Assembly: GCA_964559125.1 (NCBI GenBank)
Contig: CAZLGW010000035.1
Span: 1-62,675, forward strand
Source of the DNA: Ravibacter sp964559125
GTDB taxonomy: Bacteria > Bacteroidota > Bacteroidia > Cytophagales > Spirosomataceae
Length of the DNA stretch: 62,675 bases
Direction of reading: 5' to 3'
The position numbers and the translations under genes were made by a program. Of the stretch, positions 35,601-42,553 are shown one piece after another (position 1 is the stretch's first letter; each line of letters opens with the position of its first letter). The notes beneath the pieces were generated by a model, which was not told the DNA's origin, searched no databases, and saw only the letters and a list, made by a program, of their open reading frames with translations.

Positions 35601-36119
35601 ATAGTGAATTTTTCGGAGCGTATAGGCAGGTTGAAAAATAGCCGGGTTAGCTTGTGTTTCTATTTCATCGGTGATGCCCACCAACAATAAAAAATAGTAG
35701 GTACCGGCATAATAGGTTTCTAAATAGTCTGCGATAAGGTAGTCCAGCAACCGTCGCGGCAATTCGGAAACAGGCGCTTGCGTAAAGAAGGAAGCTGTTG
35801 CAGCTCCGGTACTTTGCATCTTCGGCACCATCTCCGCAATGTCTGCTGCAATGTCCTTCACCTTCGATGCGAGTTGCAACATGGCCGTCAGCCGGTCGTC
35901 GCCGGTTTCGGACTCTGCCAGTTCCTGAATCTCTCCGGCAATTGCCCCAACTTTACTAATGAGTGAGGCAGGAATACCTGTAAACTCTTGATTACCAGGA
36001 AGCTGATACCCGAGCTTTTTTAGCAGGTCTGTAGCTTTGGCAGCGCTATCAATAGCTGTCAGCGGTATCAGGGCCGTCGATACCTTCAGTAAGGCTTTAT
36101 CTAGGACAGAAACTGGCAT
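32652..36119 (-). CDS. DUF6603 family giant protein (1155 aa)
   Basis: Residues 1-105 are amphipathic helices (MPVSVLDKALLKVSTALIPL). From about 300 to 900 there are dozens of short amphipathic strands rich in Gly and aliphatic residues, including GYGFTLIGVGGLLGLHRT, NAPRIISDLKTIFPPYEG, FLIGPMAKMGWGTPTLISV and IAILGVLKVILPDE. I associate these with DUF6603, a domain of unknown function. The pattern of repeated two-faced strands could build a beta-barrel or a long hydrophobic groove; this is my inference. The C-terminal 200 residues are mixed and end FMRQQIRENPGLKTQVHIVS. There is no signal peptide. It lies 18 nt after the 1046-aa gene and overlaps the next gene by 4 nt. Confidence 0.8.
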   Translation of the reverse strand: MPVSVLDKALLKVSTALIPLTAIDSAAKATDLLKKLGYQLPGNQEFTGIPASLISKVGAIAGEIQELAESETGDDRLTAMLQLASKVKDIAADIAEMVPKMQSTGAATASFFTQAPVSELPRRLLDYLIADYLETYYAGTYYFLLLVGITDEIETQANPAIFQPAYTLRKIHYDRLPKYVTEPTGLSEEVYQWQTNFNSELFLVRLDKMLRGLVLPGGLYKQNTQTRSGLSNANAITREVRIPVFEAGNTPELYSQFGVAISGVEATAGKPKGLALVPYTLGVGSVPFDLNEEYDIVLEVSAGIDNGIGIVLRPPLNLEFINNLFTTPGSVGEFTIKVSLKKKVEKDAETVIFGSAATSYLSIKGIEFSVFFSKKQSDVDFGFEFDIKQGKVIIGTEGADGFIEKILAGIHLDIDFGVRVGFTAKEGFHFRGSGGLEIQLPLHLSLGPLQIGNLVLRLQPQDGVFPLIATTTVGVNLGPLDAVVENIGIKLAVGFPSGGGNLGPANFELGFKPPNGLGLSINAGAVIGGGYLRFDPEKQQYDGILELTIAGFISAKAIGLITTQMPDGSSGFSMLIIITAEFMPPFQLGYGFTLIGVGGLLGLHRTVLLDPLRDGVRTGAVNNILFPSNVIANAPRIISDLKTIFPPYEGKFLIGPMAKMGWGTPTLISVSFGLIIEIPGNIAILGVLKVILPDEAVPIVKIQVAFLGAIDFDRKMLSFDASLFESSVLGMTLEGDMAARLSWGDQPVFILSVGGFHPSFTPPPIPLPSLRRLSINILNKSDATIRVACYFAVTSNTVQFGARADIWFKLSACTIEGDIGFDALFQFNPFYFIIDVTAGFGLKVSGRGLMTVRVSMSLEGPTPWHAKGTGKISLLFFSISANFDKTWGEQRNTSLPAIAILPGFLEEIRNKAHWSTKLSTGKHLLVSLRNTDETPEDVLLLHPAGSLMVLQKLVPLDIDIQKIGNQKVSDVKQLHIESAFSGGTPLNISPVSENFARAQYQDMSKTEKLSSPSFEKLKGGVEISMGRAVRNGRMVRRKVEYEVTIVDKEPVKPSDNAGRWKERAGLFNHFLKGSNLSKSRLSQSYRQKLQPFAEMVQVNEETFSVAYQENNSIFSPEAVFESEAQARTFMRQQIRENPGLKTQVHIVSPFELQET

Positions 36120-36137
36120 AATCGAACCGGTAAAAAG

Positions 36138-39100
36138 TTACGTACTGTTGATATGGGCATTATAATCAGGCAAGGGTGCCAACGCGTTAGGATTCGTTGT
36201 ATCGTCCCGTTCATTAAAACTCGCTGTTATCAGAAACTGGGCGCTGTTCGCCTCCGTAATTGCAATCCCATCAATGAAACTATGAAGATCGGCCAATTGG
36301 GAAGGATTGCCCATCCATTGGCACTTCATATAGCTTTTGAGCGCTTCTTTTACAAAACCATTTTTGTAAAACACTACGTACCCTAAAGAAGTCGTCGGAT
36401 TGGACTGCTGCACCCGAAGCGGAAGCCGGAGATTAAAATAATAGTAGCGTTTGGCGTTCGTAGCCTGTACGGCTGTACTGATAGCCGTAAAAATGGGACC
36501 AATATCGGTCGTCAGAATTGTATTCAGGTGCGCACTGATATTGGTTACGTAGCCAGTAATTTGTGGCAAACCCAGCGGGTTCGGCATAGCAGGGTCGACC
36601 AGCGTTGTAGCCGGAGGGGCATAACCGGAGATAGCCGTTATACCGTTGGCTATGGCTTTCAGGTCGTCATAAAAGGGCGAAAAATTGCTACCGGAAAACG
36701 CCGCTACATTCCTGCTGATTTGGATAAACTGGGCGACAAAGGGCTGTAAGTTGTTCAGGCGAGTGATAACGGCAGCCGCGAGGTTAGTACCAGCAGCCCC
36801 GAAATTTTCCCTCAATCGGTTCACCGTTTCGCCTAATGTAAGCTGAACCAGATCGTCGGTGCGGGAGGAGTACAAATTCAGGGGCGGAATTCCGTTTACT
36901 GCCCCGACCGTCCGCCACGTTTTCCACAGCAAACCGGCGAAGTCGAGCAGGGTAGCCGGAGCACTAAACAGGTTAGTAAAGAAAGTAAACTGATCGTCTA
37001 CGTTTGCTAACCGGCTCCAGGTTGCGAAATCGGCATTCACTTCGGCTGATGTAAGAGCAATACCGCCAAAAGTTCTGTCGTTGTCAAACAGATTGTCAAT
37101 AGCGGTGTTGTCTGCCAGTGATCTTGCAGCAAAGCTAAGCTGAAATGACTGAAACCAATCAGGTCCATTTACGGAAGGTAGTGTACCGGCTTTTCCAAAG
37201 AATTTTTGTATGGTTACTAAAAAAGGTGGTGGCGGTATGGTTCCCAATGGTATTTCACCTGCATGACAGCCTCTTATATCGATAGTACTGTTGGTAGTAA
37301 ACCGACTATCCCGTACATGCATCAGCTTGTCCATAAAGGTATTTCCGGGCGGAAGTGCCCTGACCGTACTTGTAAAGTCCTTGCTTAAATCCTCAAATGT
37401 ATTGTCGGGAAAAGGATCATCTGGAAAGTCCCAGAAATAGGGAACAGCATTAAAATTAAGATCCTGGGTTGTAACCCCCAAAATGGCAGTCTTCAGAGCA
37501 GTAAAATCTGCAGCCGTAATAGTGGGTGCAGCAGCAATAATCTGCGCTTCAACCAACCTTATCAGTACATTGACAAAGGGAATAAAAATGGTATTCTGTT
37601 CACTGGTCGTGATATTTCTGACAACCGAACCTTTTGTTACCTTAACAGAACCCTGTATGCGCAGCAGCCATATATCAATATACCGCCTGACTAAGTGTCG
37701 CTGGTCGGGTGTCAACGGATTCGTTTGAAGACCAAAGGGTGTCAGTGACGCGTGGCTCTGCCCGCGCAGAAATGCCAGAAAATTATCAGCTTTATCCTCT
37801 CCGTAAATGTACCCCCTACCGCCATCAAAATAATTGGAAAGGATTCCGATGGCGCCTTCTAATTCGCCGTAAACGAAGCCGTCTAAATGTTCCGACGATA
37901 CATACCCACTCCCTCCATCAAATAAGGACAAAGCCAGCGCGTCCGGAGTAGCATGGGTAAATATTCGGCAATGATTAAGCGGGATTGAACTGGCCTGGAG
38001 ATCATTGATAATGTCTTCCAGCGAATCAACATTCTTAAACGTTATATTAAAGGCATTATGGTACTTCCGGGCCGATTCGATAAAGTCAGCATCATTAGGG
38101 AATATACCTGTCTCTGCCAAAAATGTTCGTTCGGGAATCGGTTCAGGAATACCGAAGAGCCTGGTCTGCGGATCAATCAGACCGGCTGGGTTTATGAGGG
38201 TCGAAACGCTTATTTTCCAAACCGGCAACAGTGTCAGGTTAAAGATAGTATCGCTGGTATTGGTAAGATCACGTGTGCCAGTTGCCGGAGGCACATACGG
38301 TCCTATCTCATATTCGGTAATTAATCGTCTGGCTATTGGCCGGTTGCCCGGCAGCGCGGAAAAAGCCTGACCAGCAACGTATTTGTCTTTTAATCCGGTC
38401 AGAATCAGGGCACAGATTCGGATATTGCTTTTGGGGAACCGAAGTACATTGAAAATATCGATTCGGGTGGCTTCCGACAAGGCATTAAAACTGGTGCCAA
38501 TTGTTGCAAGAGTAGTCTTTATCACGGATGCCGAAGCTCCGGCAGGTATCTCGGTAAGCGGTATGAACGGTGCAGCGCCGTTCATCAAAAACATGGCTGC
38601 GACATGAGGCTTCGCCCGGTTGATCCCGATTCCGGTTTGTCCCAGCGTAAAAAACTGGTCAGGTGTGCCCGTTTCAAAAGCTGCAGTACATTTTTCGAGG
38701 ACTTCATTTCTCTTCGCTGCCGTGACGCCGGAAACATGGGCATAGGCGAGCGACAGAAGCAACCGGTTCAATGCGTTTTCATTGACAGGGCTTGCAACGC
38801 CATCGACAAATAGCCTTAGACCGTTGATCACGACTCTCGACACCTCCGGATTGCCCACTGAGGGCCCACGACTATTTTCCTGCTCGATCAGTTGCTCAAG
38901 TTCCAGATTGCGGGCAACAACCTGCTGATCCAGGATAACCGAATGCAAAATGGTATTGGCACTGTTTTTTACGTTAACTGTTACGGTAAGGGAGCCTAAC
39001 TCGGCAGGGGTAAACGATGTTACTCCGTTTGGGGTAGTGCTGATGGTGGAAATGCCATTGTTATTGAACGTCCACTCGTAAGTAGATACGTTAGGACCTA

Positions 39101-39278
39101 CGGTAGCATCGTCTACGATAACCACATAATTCTGCTCGATATTCAGGTTTACCGGACTGCTTAAGTAAGAAATCAGAATGATATTCGGGTTTGTGCCGGA
39201 TACTGCGTGTTGCCCCAGATCATCGACAGTAAACCCGGGTAGTTGCGGCAATCGGCTTTCCGTTTTTCTAACAGGCAT
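36138..39278 (-). CDS. Large protein with Ig-like domain and putative caspase/gingipain-fold His-Cys dyad (1046 aa)
   Basis: Residues about 25-125 look like a PKD/Ig-like sandwich (VSTYEWTFNNNGIS, FTPAELGSLTVTVNV). Near 400-450 the segment SLEDIINDLQ, then CRIFTHATPDALALSLFDGG, resembles the strand and His of clan CD peptidases (DUF4347, C25 and caspase type: xxxSHGxxxxL). STIDIRGCHAGEIP at 665-678 resembles the Cys strand (xIxLxGCxxG) and is followed by IQKFFGKAG. The candidate dyad is His442 and Cys671, separated by about 230 residues, far more than usual, so a large insertion must be assumed. There is no signal peptide or membrane helix. It is the second gene of the cluster, 42 nt after the 198-aa gene. 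The catalytic role is a hypothesis. Confidence 0.72.
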   Translation of the reverse strand: MPVRKTESRLPQLPGFTVDDLGQHAVSGTNPNIILISYLSSPVNLNIEQNYVVIVDDATVGPNVSTYEWTFNNNGISTISTTPNGVTSFTPAELGSLTVTVNVKNSANTILHSVILDQQVVARNLELEQLIEQENSRGPSVGNPEVSRVVINGLRLFVDGVASPVNENALNRLLLSLAYAHVSGVTAAKRNEVLEKCTAAFETGTPDQFFTLGQTGIGINRAKPHVAAMFLMNGAAPFIPLTEIPAGASASVIKTTLATIGTSFNALSEATRIDIFNVLRFPKSNIRICALILTGLKDKYVAGQAFSALPGNRPIARRLITEYEIGPYVPPATGTRDLTNTSDTIFNLTLLPVWKISVSTLINPAGLIDPQTRLFGIPEPIPERTFLAETGIFPNDADFIESARKYHNAFNITFKNVDSLEDIINDLQASSIPLNHCRIFTHATPDALALSLFDGGSGYVSSEHLDGFVYGELEGAIGILSNYFDGGRGYIYGEDKADNFLAFLRGQSHASLTPFGLQTNPLTPDQRHLVRRYIDIWLLRIQGSVKVTKGSVVRNITTSEQNTIFIPFVNVLIRLVEAQIIAAAPTITAADFTALKTAILGVTTQDLNFNAVPYFWDFPDDPFPDNTFEDLSKDFTSTVRALPPGNTFMDKLMHVRDSRFTTNSTIDIRGCHAGEIPLGTIPPPPFLVTIQKFFGKAGTLPSVNGPDWFQSFQLSFAARSLADNTAIDNLFDNDRTFGGIALTSAEVNADFATWSRLANVDDQFTFFTNLFSAPATLLDFAGLLWKTWRTVGAVNGIPPLNLYSSRTDDLVQLTLGETVNRLRENFGAAGTNLAAAVITRLNNLQPFVAQFIQISRNVAAFSGSNFSPFYDDLKAIANGITAISGYAPPATTLVDPAMPNPLGLPQITGYVTNISAHLNTILTTDIGPIFTAISTAVQATNAKRYYYFNLRLPLRVQQSNPTTSLGYVVFYKNGFVKEALKSYMKCQWMGNPSQLADLHSFIDGIAITEANSAQFLITASFNERDDTTNPNALAPLPDYNAHINST

Positions 39279-39320
39279 GACTTAAAAAAATGGCTAACTA
39301 ATATTGATTAATTGGGCGTC

Positions 39321-39917
39321 TTATTCTTTCATTTTCAAAAACTCCCCATACCCCATCGAATCTTCCCTGTTTAAAATCACATCACCCAGTATTTCCGCTA
39401 AAAGAGCTTCTCCAATCTCCATATCTTTCTCCCCAAACCATTCCAAAGCAAAGGTGTAATACGTTTTACCGGAAGCTATGACGTGCGTATATTCTATCTG
39501 GCAGCCGGAATCCACAAATGTTTTGATAGGCAATACCTGCAGCTTACCGAAGGTATCTCTGGTCAGCTTTACTCCAATACGGGTTTTTATAGTTTCGATC
39601 CAGTCGTAATTGTTGGCCCCGGTAATTTCATTTGAAAGCCTGTCGTCTTTGCCTGCATTGAAGCTCCATTTTACCCAGTCTTCGTAGATGCCTTCTGTGG
39701 CGGCTGTCAGGGTACCCGGTTGGGGTGTTCCCTCTCTCTGCTTGATTTCAATATTCCCCTCCCTGAGCTTAACAGTTATATCGTCTTTGCCCGTGGGTAA
39801 ATAAAAGTCTGTTCTCGGTGAAGCAGTCTCAAAAGTCTGTCCGTGCCTGACAAACCAGTCTTCGATAGCCGGGTCGGTGTAATCTTTAAACCATCGGATT
39901 TCTTTGCTTCTGAACAT
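39321..39917 (-). CDS. Small CYTH-like protein, first gene of the giant-protein cluster (198 aa)
   Basis: The 198-residue product shows an alternating pattern of charged residues on successive strands: KEIRWF near the start, DFYLPTGKDDITVKLREGNIEIKQREG at residues 37-63 (cited as a region), and a Gln/Glu strand QIEYTHVIASGKTYYTFALEW later. This recalls the CYTH/triphosphate tunnel fold, in which inward-facing Lys, Arg and Glu bind a phosphorylated ligand and metal. The canonical ExExK is not clean, so the assignment is tentative. There is no signal peptide. It heads six genes on the same strand and is divergent from the TauE/SafE gene across a 347-nt A/T-rich gap. A phosphate-ligand sensor for the cluster would fit but is speculative. 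Confidence 0.7.
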   Translation of the reverse strand: MFRSKEIRWFKDYTDPAIEDWFVRHGQTFETASPRTDFYLPTGKDDITVKLREGNIEIKQREGTPQPGTLTAATEGIYEDWVKWSFNAGKDDRLSNEITGANNYDWIETIKTRIGVKLTRDTFGKLQVLPIKTFVDSGCQIEYTHVIASGKTYYTFALEWFGEKDMEIGEALLAEILGDVILNREDSMGYGEFLKMKE

Positions 39918-40264
39918 TGTATTTTACTCTTTTGTCTGAAGTGGTTGAGTCAGTTCTGATAGCAATACCGGGAGGTCTGCACCTGCCTGTCAGATCCATC
40001 TAAGATGACCGGGTCTGCCTTACGTGTAAACGATCATGCTCCTTACTTTTGAATACTTTTTTTAGAGTGAGAGCGAAGATGATTTAAGTGGTTTAGGAGA
40101 TTCAAAACTATTGATTTTTTTAAATTTTCATATAAAAATTTGTAAATTTTTATTTAGCGGTATTTCAACTTACGACTTCCTTAAACTACTCCTCCTTGTG
40201 TAACAAAAGTAGCTGCGACGGGCTTTGAGCCGATGTAATTTTGCCACATCAAATTCAAAGACCA
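39918..40264. other. Divergent intergenic region between the giant-protein cluster and the sulfur module
   Basis: This 347-nt gap contains no gene I can support. It is A/T-rich around 40110-40160. On the minus strand, TAGTTTTG (plus-strand CAAAACTA at 40103-40110) is an exact TAnnTTTG -7 box that could serve the six-gene cluster with a leader of about 180 nt. On the plus strand it holds the 17-nt element and -7 box of the TauE/SafE gene. Confidence 0.5.
40199..40243 (+). promoter_or_regulatory. Shared 17-nt operator plus -7 box of the TauE/SafE gene
   Basis: TGTAACAAAAGTAGCTG at 40199-40215 is followed after exactly 20 nt by TAATTTTG (40236-40243), an exact -7 box. The same 17-mer occurs at 41089-41105, again 20 nt before a -7-like box. 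The element therefore sits where a -33 region or an activator site would be. It also implies that transcription starts near 40250, supporting ATG 40265 as the start codon. A Crp/Fnr-type site (TGTAAC-like half) is possible but unproven. Confidence 0.65.
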
Positions 40265-41065
40265 ATGGAAATCGCAGGCTATTTTGCCCCCGTATTAATA
40301 GGTATATCGCTCGGCTTAATCGGCGGAGGCGGCAGCATTCTTACCGTTCCCGTACTGGTTTACCTGTTTCATGTAGACGCCGTACTGGCAACCGCCTACT
40401 CGCTCTTTATTGTCGGCGCTACCAGCGTAATCGGCTCAGTCTCTTATTTTCGCAAGGGACTGGTCAATATCAAAACAGCCGTTATTTTCGGGATCCCCTC
40501 TATCGCCGCAGTATTTCTTACCCGGCACTACCTCGTTCCGGTAATCCCGCAGACACTTTTCACTATCGGGAGTTTCGAGGTTACCAAAAGCGCCTCACTG
40601 ATGCTGTTGTTTGCGCTGCTGATGATTGCGGCCTCCTACAGCATGATCAAAAAGAGTACGCCAAATACGGAAACAGATCCAGGAGGGCCCCAACAGTTCA
40701 ATTACCCGCTGATTTTCCTGGAAGGCTCCGTCGTCGGGATGCTCACCGGCCTGGTAGGGGCGGGAGGCGGATTCCTGATCATCCCGGCGCTGGTGCTGTT
40801 GAGCAAGCTGCCGATGAAAGAAGCAGTAGGCACCTCTCTTGTGATTATAGCCGCCAAATCACTTATTGGTTTTTTCGGTGAAAGCGGTCAGGCCATGATG
40901 GATTGGCGATTCCTTGCCATTGTCACACTTTTTGCAGTAGCAGGCATTTTTATAGGGTTTGCCCTGTCAAAGAAAATAGACGGTGAAAAGTTAAAGCCTG
41001 CTTTCGGATGGTTCGTGCTCGTCATGGGTGTCTATATCATTTTCAAAGAAACCCTGCTGGCCTGA
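40265..41065 (+). CDS. Sulfite exporter TauE/SafE family permease
   Basis: An inner-membrane permease of about eight helices with the TauE/SafE duplication. Repeat one has ISLGLIGGGGSILTVPVLVY. Repeat two has VVGMLTGLVGAGGGFLIIPAL and MKEAVGTSLVIIAAKSLIGF. The family exports sulfite, sulfoacetate and related organosulfur anions. The location directly before persulfide dioxygenase-like and SQR-type genes supports a role in removing sulfite produced by sulfide oxidation. I start it at ATG 40265: an in-frame TTG at 40241 overlaps the predicted -7 box and so would precede the transcript start. The 266-residue length is normal. It has its own promoter but shares its control element with the next gene. 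Confidence 0.92.
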   Translation: MEIAGYFAPVLIGISLGLIGGGGSILTVPVLVYLFHVDAVLATAYSLFIVGATSVIGSVSYFRKGLVNIKTAVIFGIPSIAAVFLTRHYLVPVIPQTLFTIGSFEVTKSASLMLLFALLMIAASYSMIKKSTPNTETDPGGPQQFNYPLIFLEGSVVGMLTGLVGAGGGFLIIPALVLLSKLPMKEAVGTSLVIIAAKSLIGFFGESGQAMMDWRFLAIVTLFAVAGIFIGFALSKKIDGEKLKPAFGWFVLVMGVYIIFKETLLA

Positions 41066-41088
41066 AATATTTCAAAAATTACGTGTAA

Positions 41089-41133
41089 TGTAACAAAAGT
41101 AGCTGTGTACGCTATACCGACTTTCGAACTTTG
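41089..41133 (+). promoter_or_regulatory. Shared 17-nt operator plus -7-like box of the MBL-rhodanese gene
   Basis: TGTAACAAAAGTAGCTG at 41089-41105 repeats exactly the element at 40199-40215. It precedes GAACTTTG (41126-41133) by the same 20 nt; this box keeps the A and the TTTG of TAnnTTTG. The leader to the ATG at 41162 would be about 20 nt. Identical sequence and spacing at two promoters of one pathway point to a common regulator. Confidence 0.65.
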
Positions 41134-41161
41134 TATTAACAATTTCTAAAACCATAAAGCT

Positions 41162-42553
41162 ATGTTTTTCGAACACATATATGACAAAAGCCTTGCCCAG
41201 GGCAGCTACCTGGTAGGCTGCCAGGCAACCGGCGAAGCGATCGTAATAGACGCTAAAAGAGATATCGATACATACCTCGAAATAGCCCGCCAGAACAACC
41301 TGAATATTACCCACGTTACAGAGACGCATATCCATGCCGATTTTCTGAGCGGTTCAAGAGAACTGGCTGCAGTGACCGGGGCCCGGATGTATCTGTCTGA
41401 CGAAGGGGGAGAAGTGTGGCAATATAGCTTCCCGCATGTAGGTCTGAAAGACGGAGATGTCATCAAAGTGGGTAATCTTTCCCTGGAAGTAATGCATACG
41501 CCCGGCCATACGCCGGAAAGCATCAGCTTCGTGCTCACCGACCACCCCGCTACCGACAAACCTGTGATGATATTTACGGGCGACTTTGTTTTCGTGGGCG
41601 ATATCGGACGCCCTGACCTGCTTGAAAAAGCTGCCGGGATGATCGGGACAAAAGAGGTAGGAGCGGAGCAGATGTTCCGGTCGCTTAAGAAATTTGCCGA
41701 TTTGCCCGACTATGTACAGGTATGGTCGGCCCACGGAGCAGGTTCTGCCTGCGGCAAGGCGCTCGGGGCCGTACACAGCTCGACGGTAGGCTATGAAAAA
41801 ATACGGAACTGGGCGTTCCAATACGGCGAAGACGAAAAAGGCTTCACAGACTACCTGCTGGCCGATCAGCCTGAAGCACCGAAGTATTTCGCCATGATGA
41901 AGCACCTGAACAAGGTAGACCGTCCGCTGCTGATCGAGGTTCCGAAACACCCGGAGCTGACAAAGGAGCAGTTCCTGTCGGCTTACAGCAAAGGTATCAA
42001 ACTCATCGACACCCGGAATAAAACCGTATTTGCGGAAGGCTACATCCCCGGAAGTATCAATATACAGAACAACAACCTGTTTTCTACCTGGATGGGCTGG
42101 CTCCTCAACTACCGGGAGCAGTTTATGGTAGTGGCCGATGAAAGCCAGATGGACGATATCACCCGCAAGCTGATGCGCATCGGGATGGACAATCTCTACG
42201 GGTTTATCAGCGATGTGACAGAGATGGAAATACCGCTGGAAAAGGCTGATGTGATCGGCATAGAGGAATTTGCCTCGCTGATCGGGAATGACGATATCCA
42301 GATAGTCGACGTGCGGGGCGAGACCGAGTACGCAGCCAGGCATATCGACGGGGCCGACCACGTTTTCGTGGGTACGCTACCTGCCAACCTTGACAAAGTC
42401 AACCGGGAAAAAACCGTTGTGATCCATTGCCAGGCCGGCGACCGGGCTACGATCGCTTACTCGCTTCTCAAAAAGAATGGTTTTGAAAATGTGAAAAACT
42501 ATTCGGGCGGGATGAAAGAATGGAATGAAAAAGCACTTGCAACAATAGTATGA
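41162..42553 (+). CDS. Metallo-beta-lactamase fold persulfide dioxygenase-like protein with two rhodanese domains
   Basis: Residues 1-250 are an ETHE1-like metallo-beta-lactamase domain with metal ligands in THIHADFLSG (His56, His58, Asp60), HTPGHTPES (His112), FTGDFVFVGDIGRPDL (Asp141) and SAHGAG (His191). Enzymes of this class oxidise glutathione persulfide to sulfite. Two rhodanese domains follow. The first (about 265-345) has VVADESQ where the active-site Cys loop should be and is probably inactive. The second (about 365-463) has the Cys loop HCQAGDRATIAY and could transfer sulfane sulfur. The fusion would pass persulfide between sites. It overlaps the SQR-like gene by 4 nt and follows a repeated regulatory element. 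Confidence 0.9.
   Translation: MFFEHIYDKSLAQGSYLVGCQATGEAIVIDAKRDIDTYLEIARQNNLNITHVTETHIHADFLSGSRELAAVTGARMYLSDEGGEVWQYSFPHVGLKDGDVIKVGNLSLEVMHTPGHTPESISFVLTDHPATDKPVMIFTGDFVFVGDIGRPDLLEKAAGMIGTKEVGAEQMFRSLKKFADLPDYVQVWSAHGAGSACGKALGAVHSSTVGYEKIRNWAFQYGEDEKGFTDYLLADQPEAPKYFAMMKHLNKVDRPLLIEVPKHPELTKEQFLSAYSKGIKLIDTRNKTVFAEGYIPGSINIQNNNLFSTWMGWLLNYREQFMVVADESQMDDITRKLMRIGMDNLYGFISDVTEMEIPLEKADVIGIEEFASLIGNDDIQIVDVRGETEYAARHIDGADHVFVGTLPANLDKVNREKTVVIHCQAGDRATIAYSLLKKNGFENVKNYSGGMKEWNEKALATIV

Noticed and set aside
40225..40881. A 218-codon plus-strand frame overlapping the TauE/SafE gene
   Set aside because: It is rich in Arg and Ser with no domain pattern, and the overlapping frame encodes a clear TauE/SafE permease.
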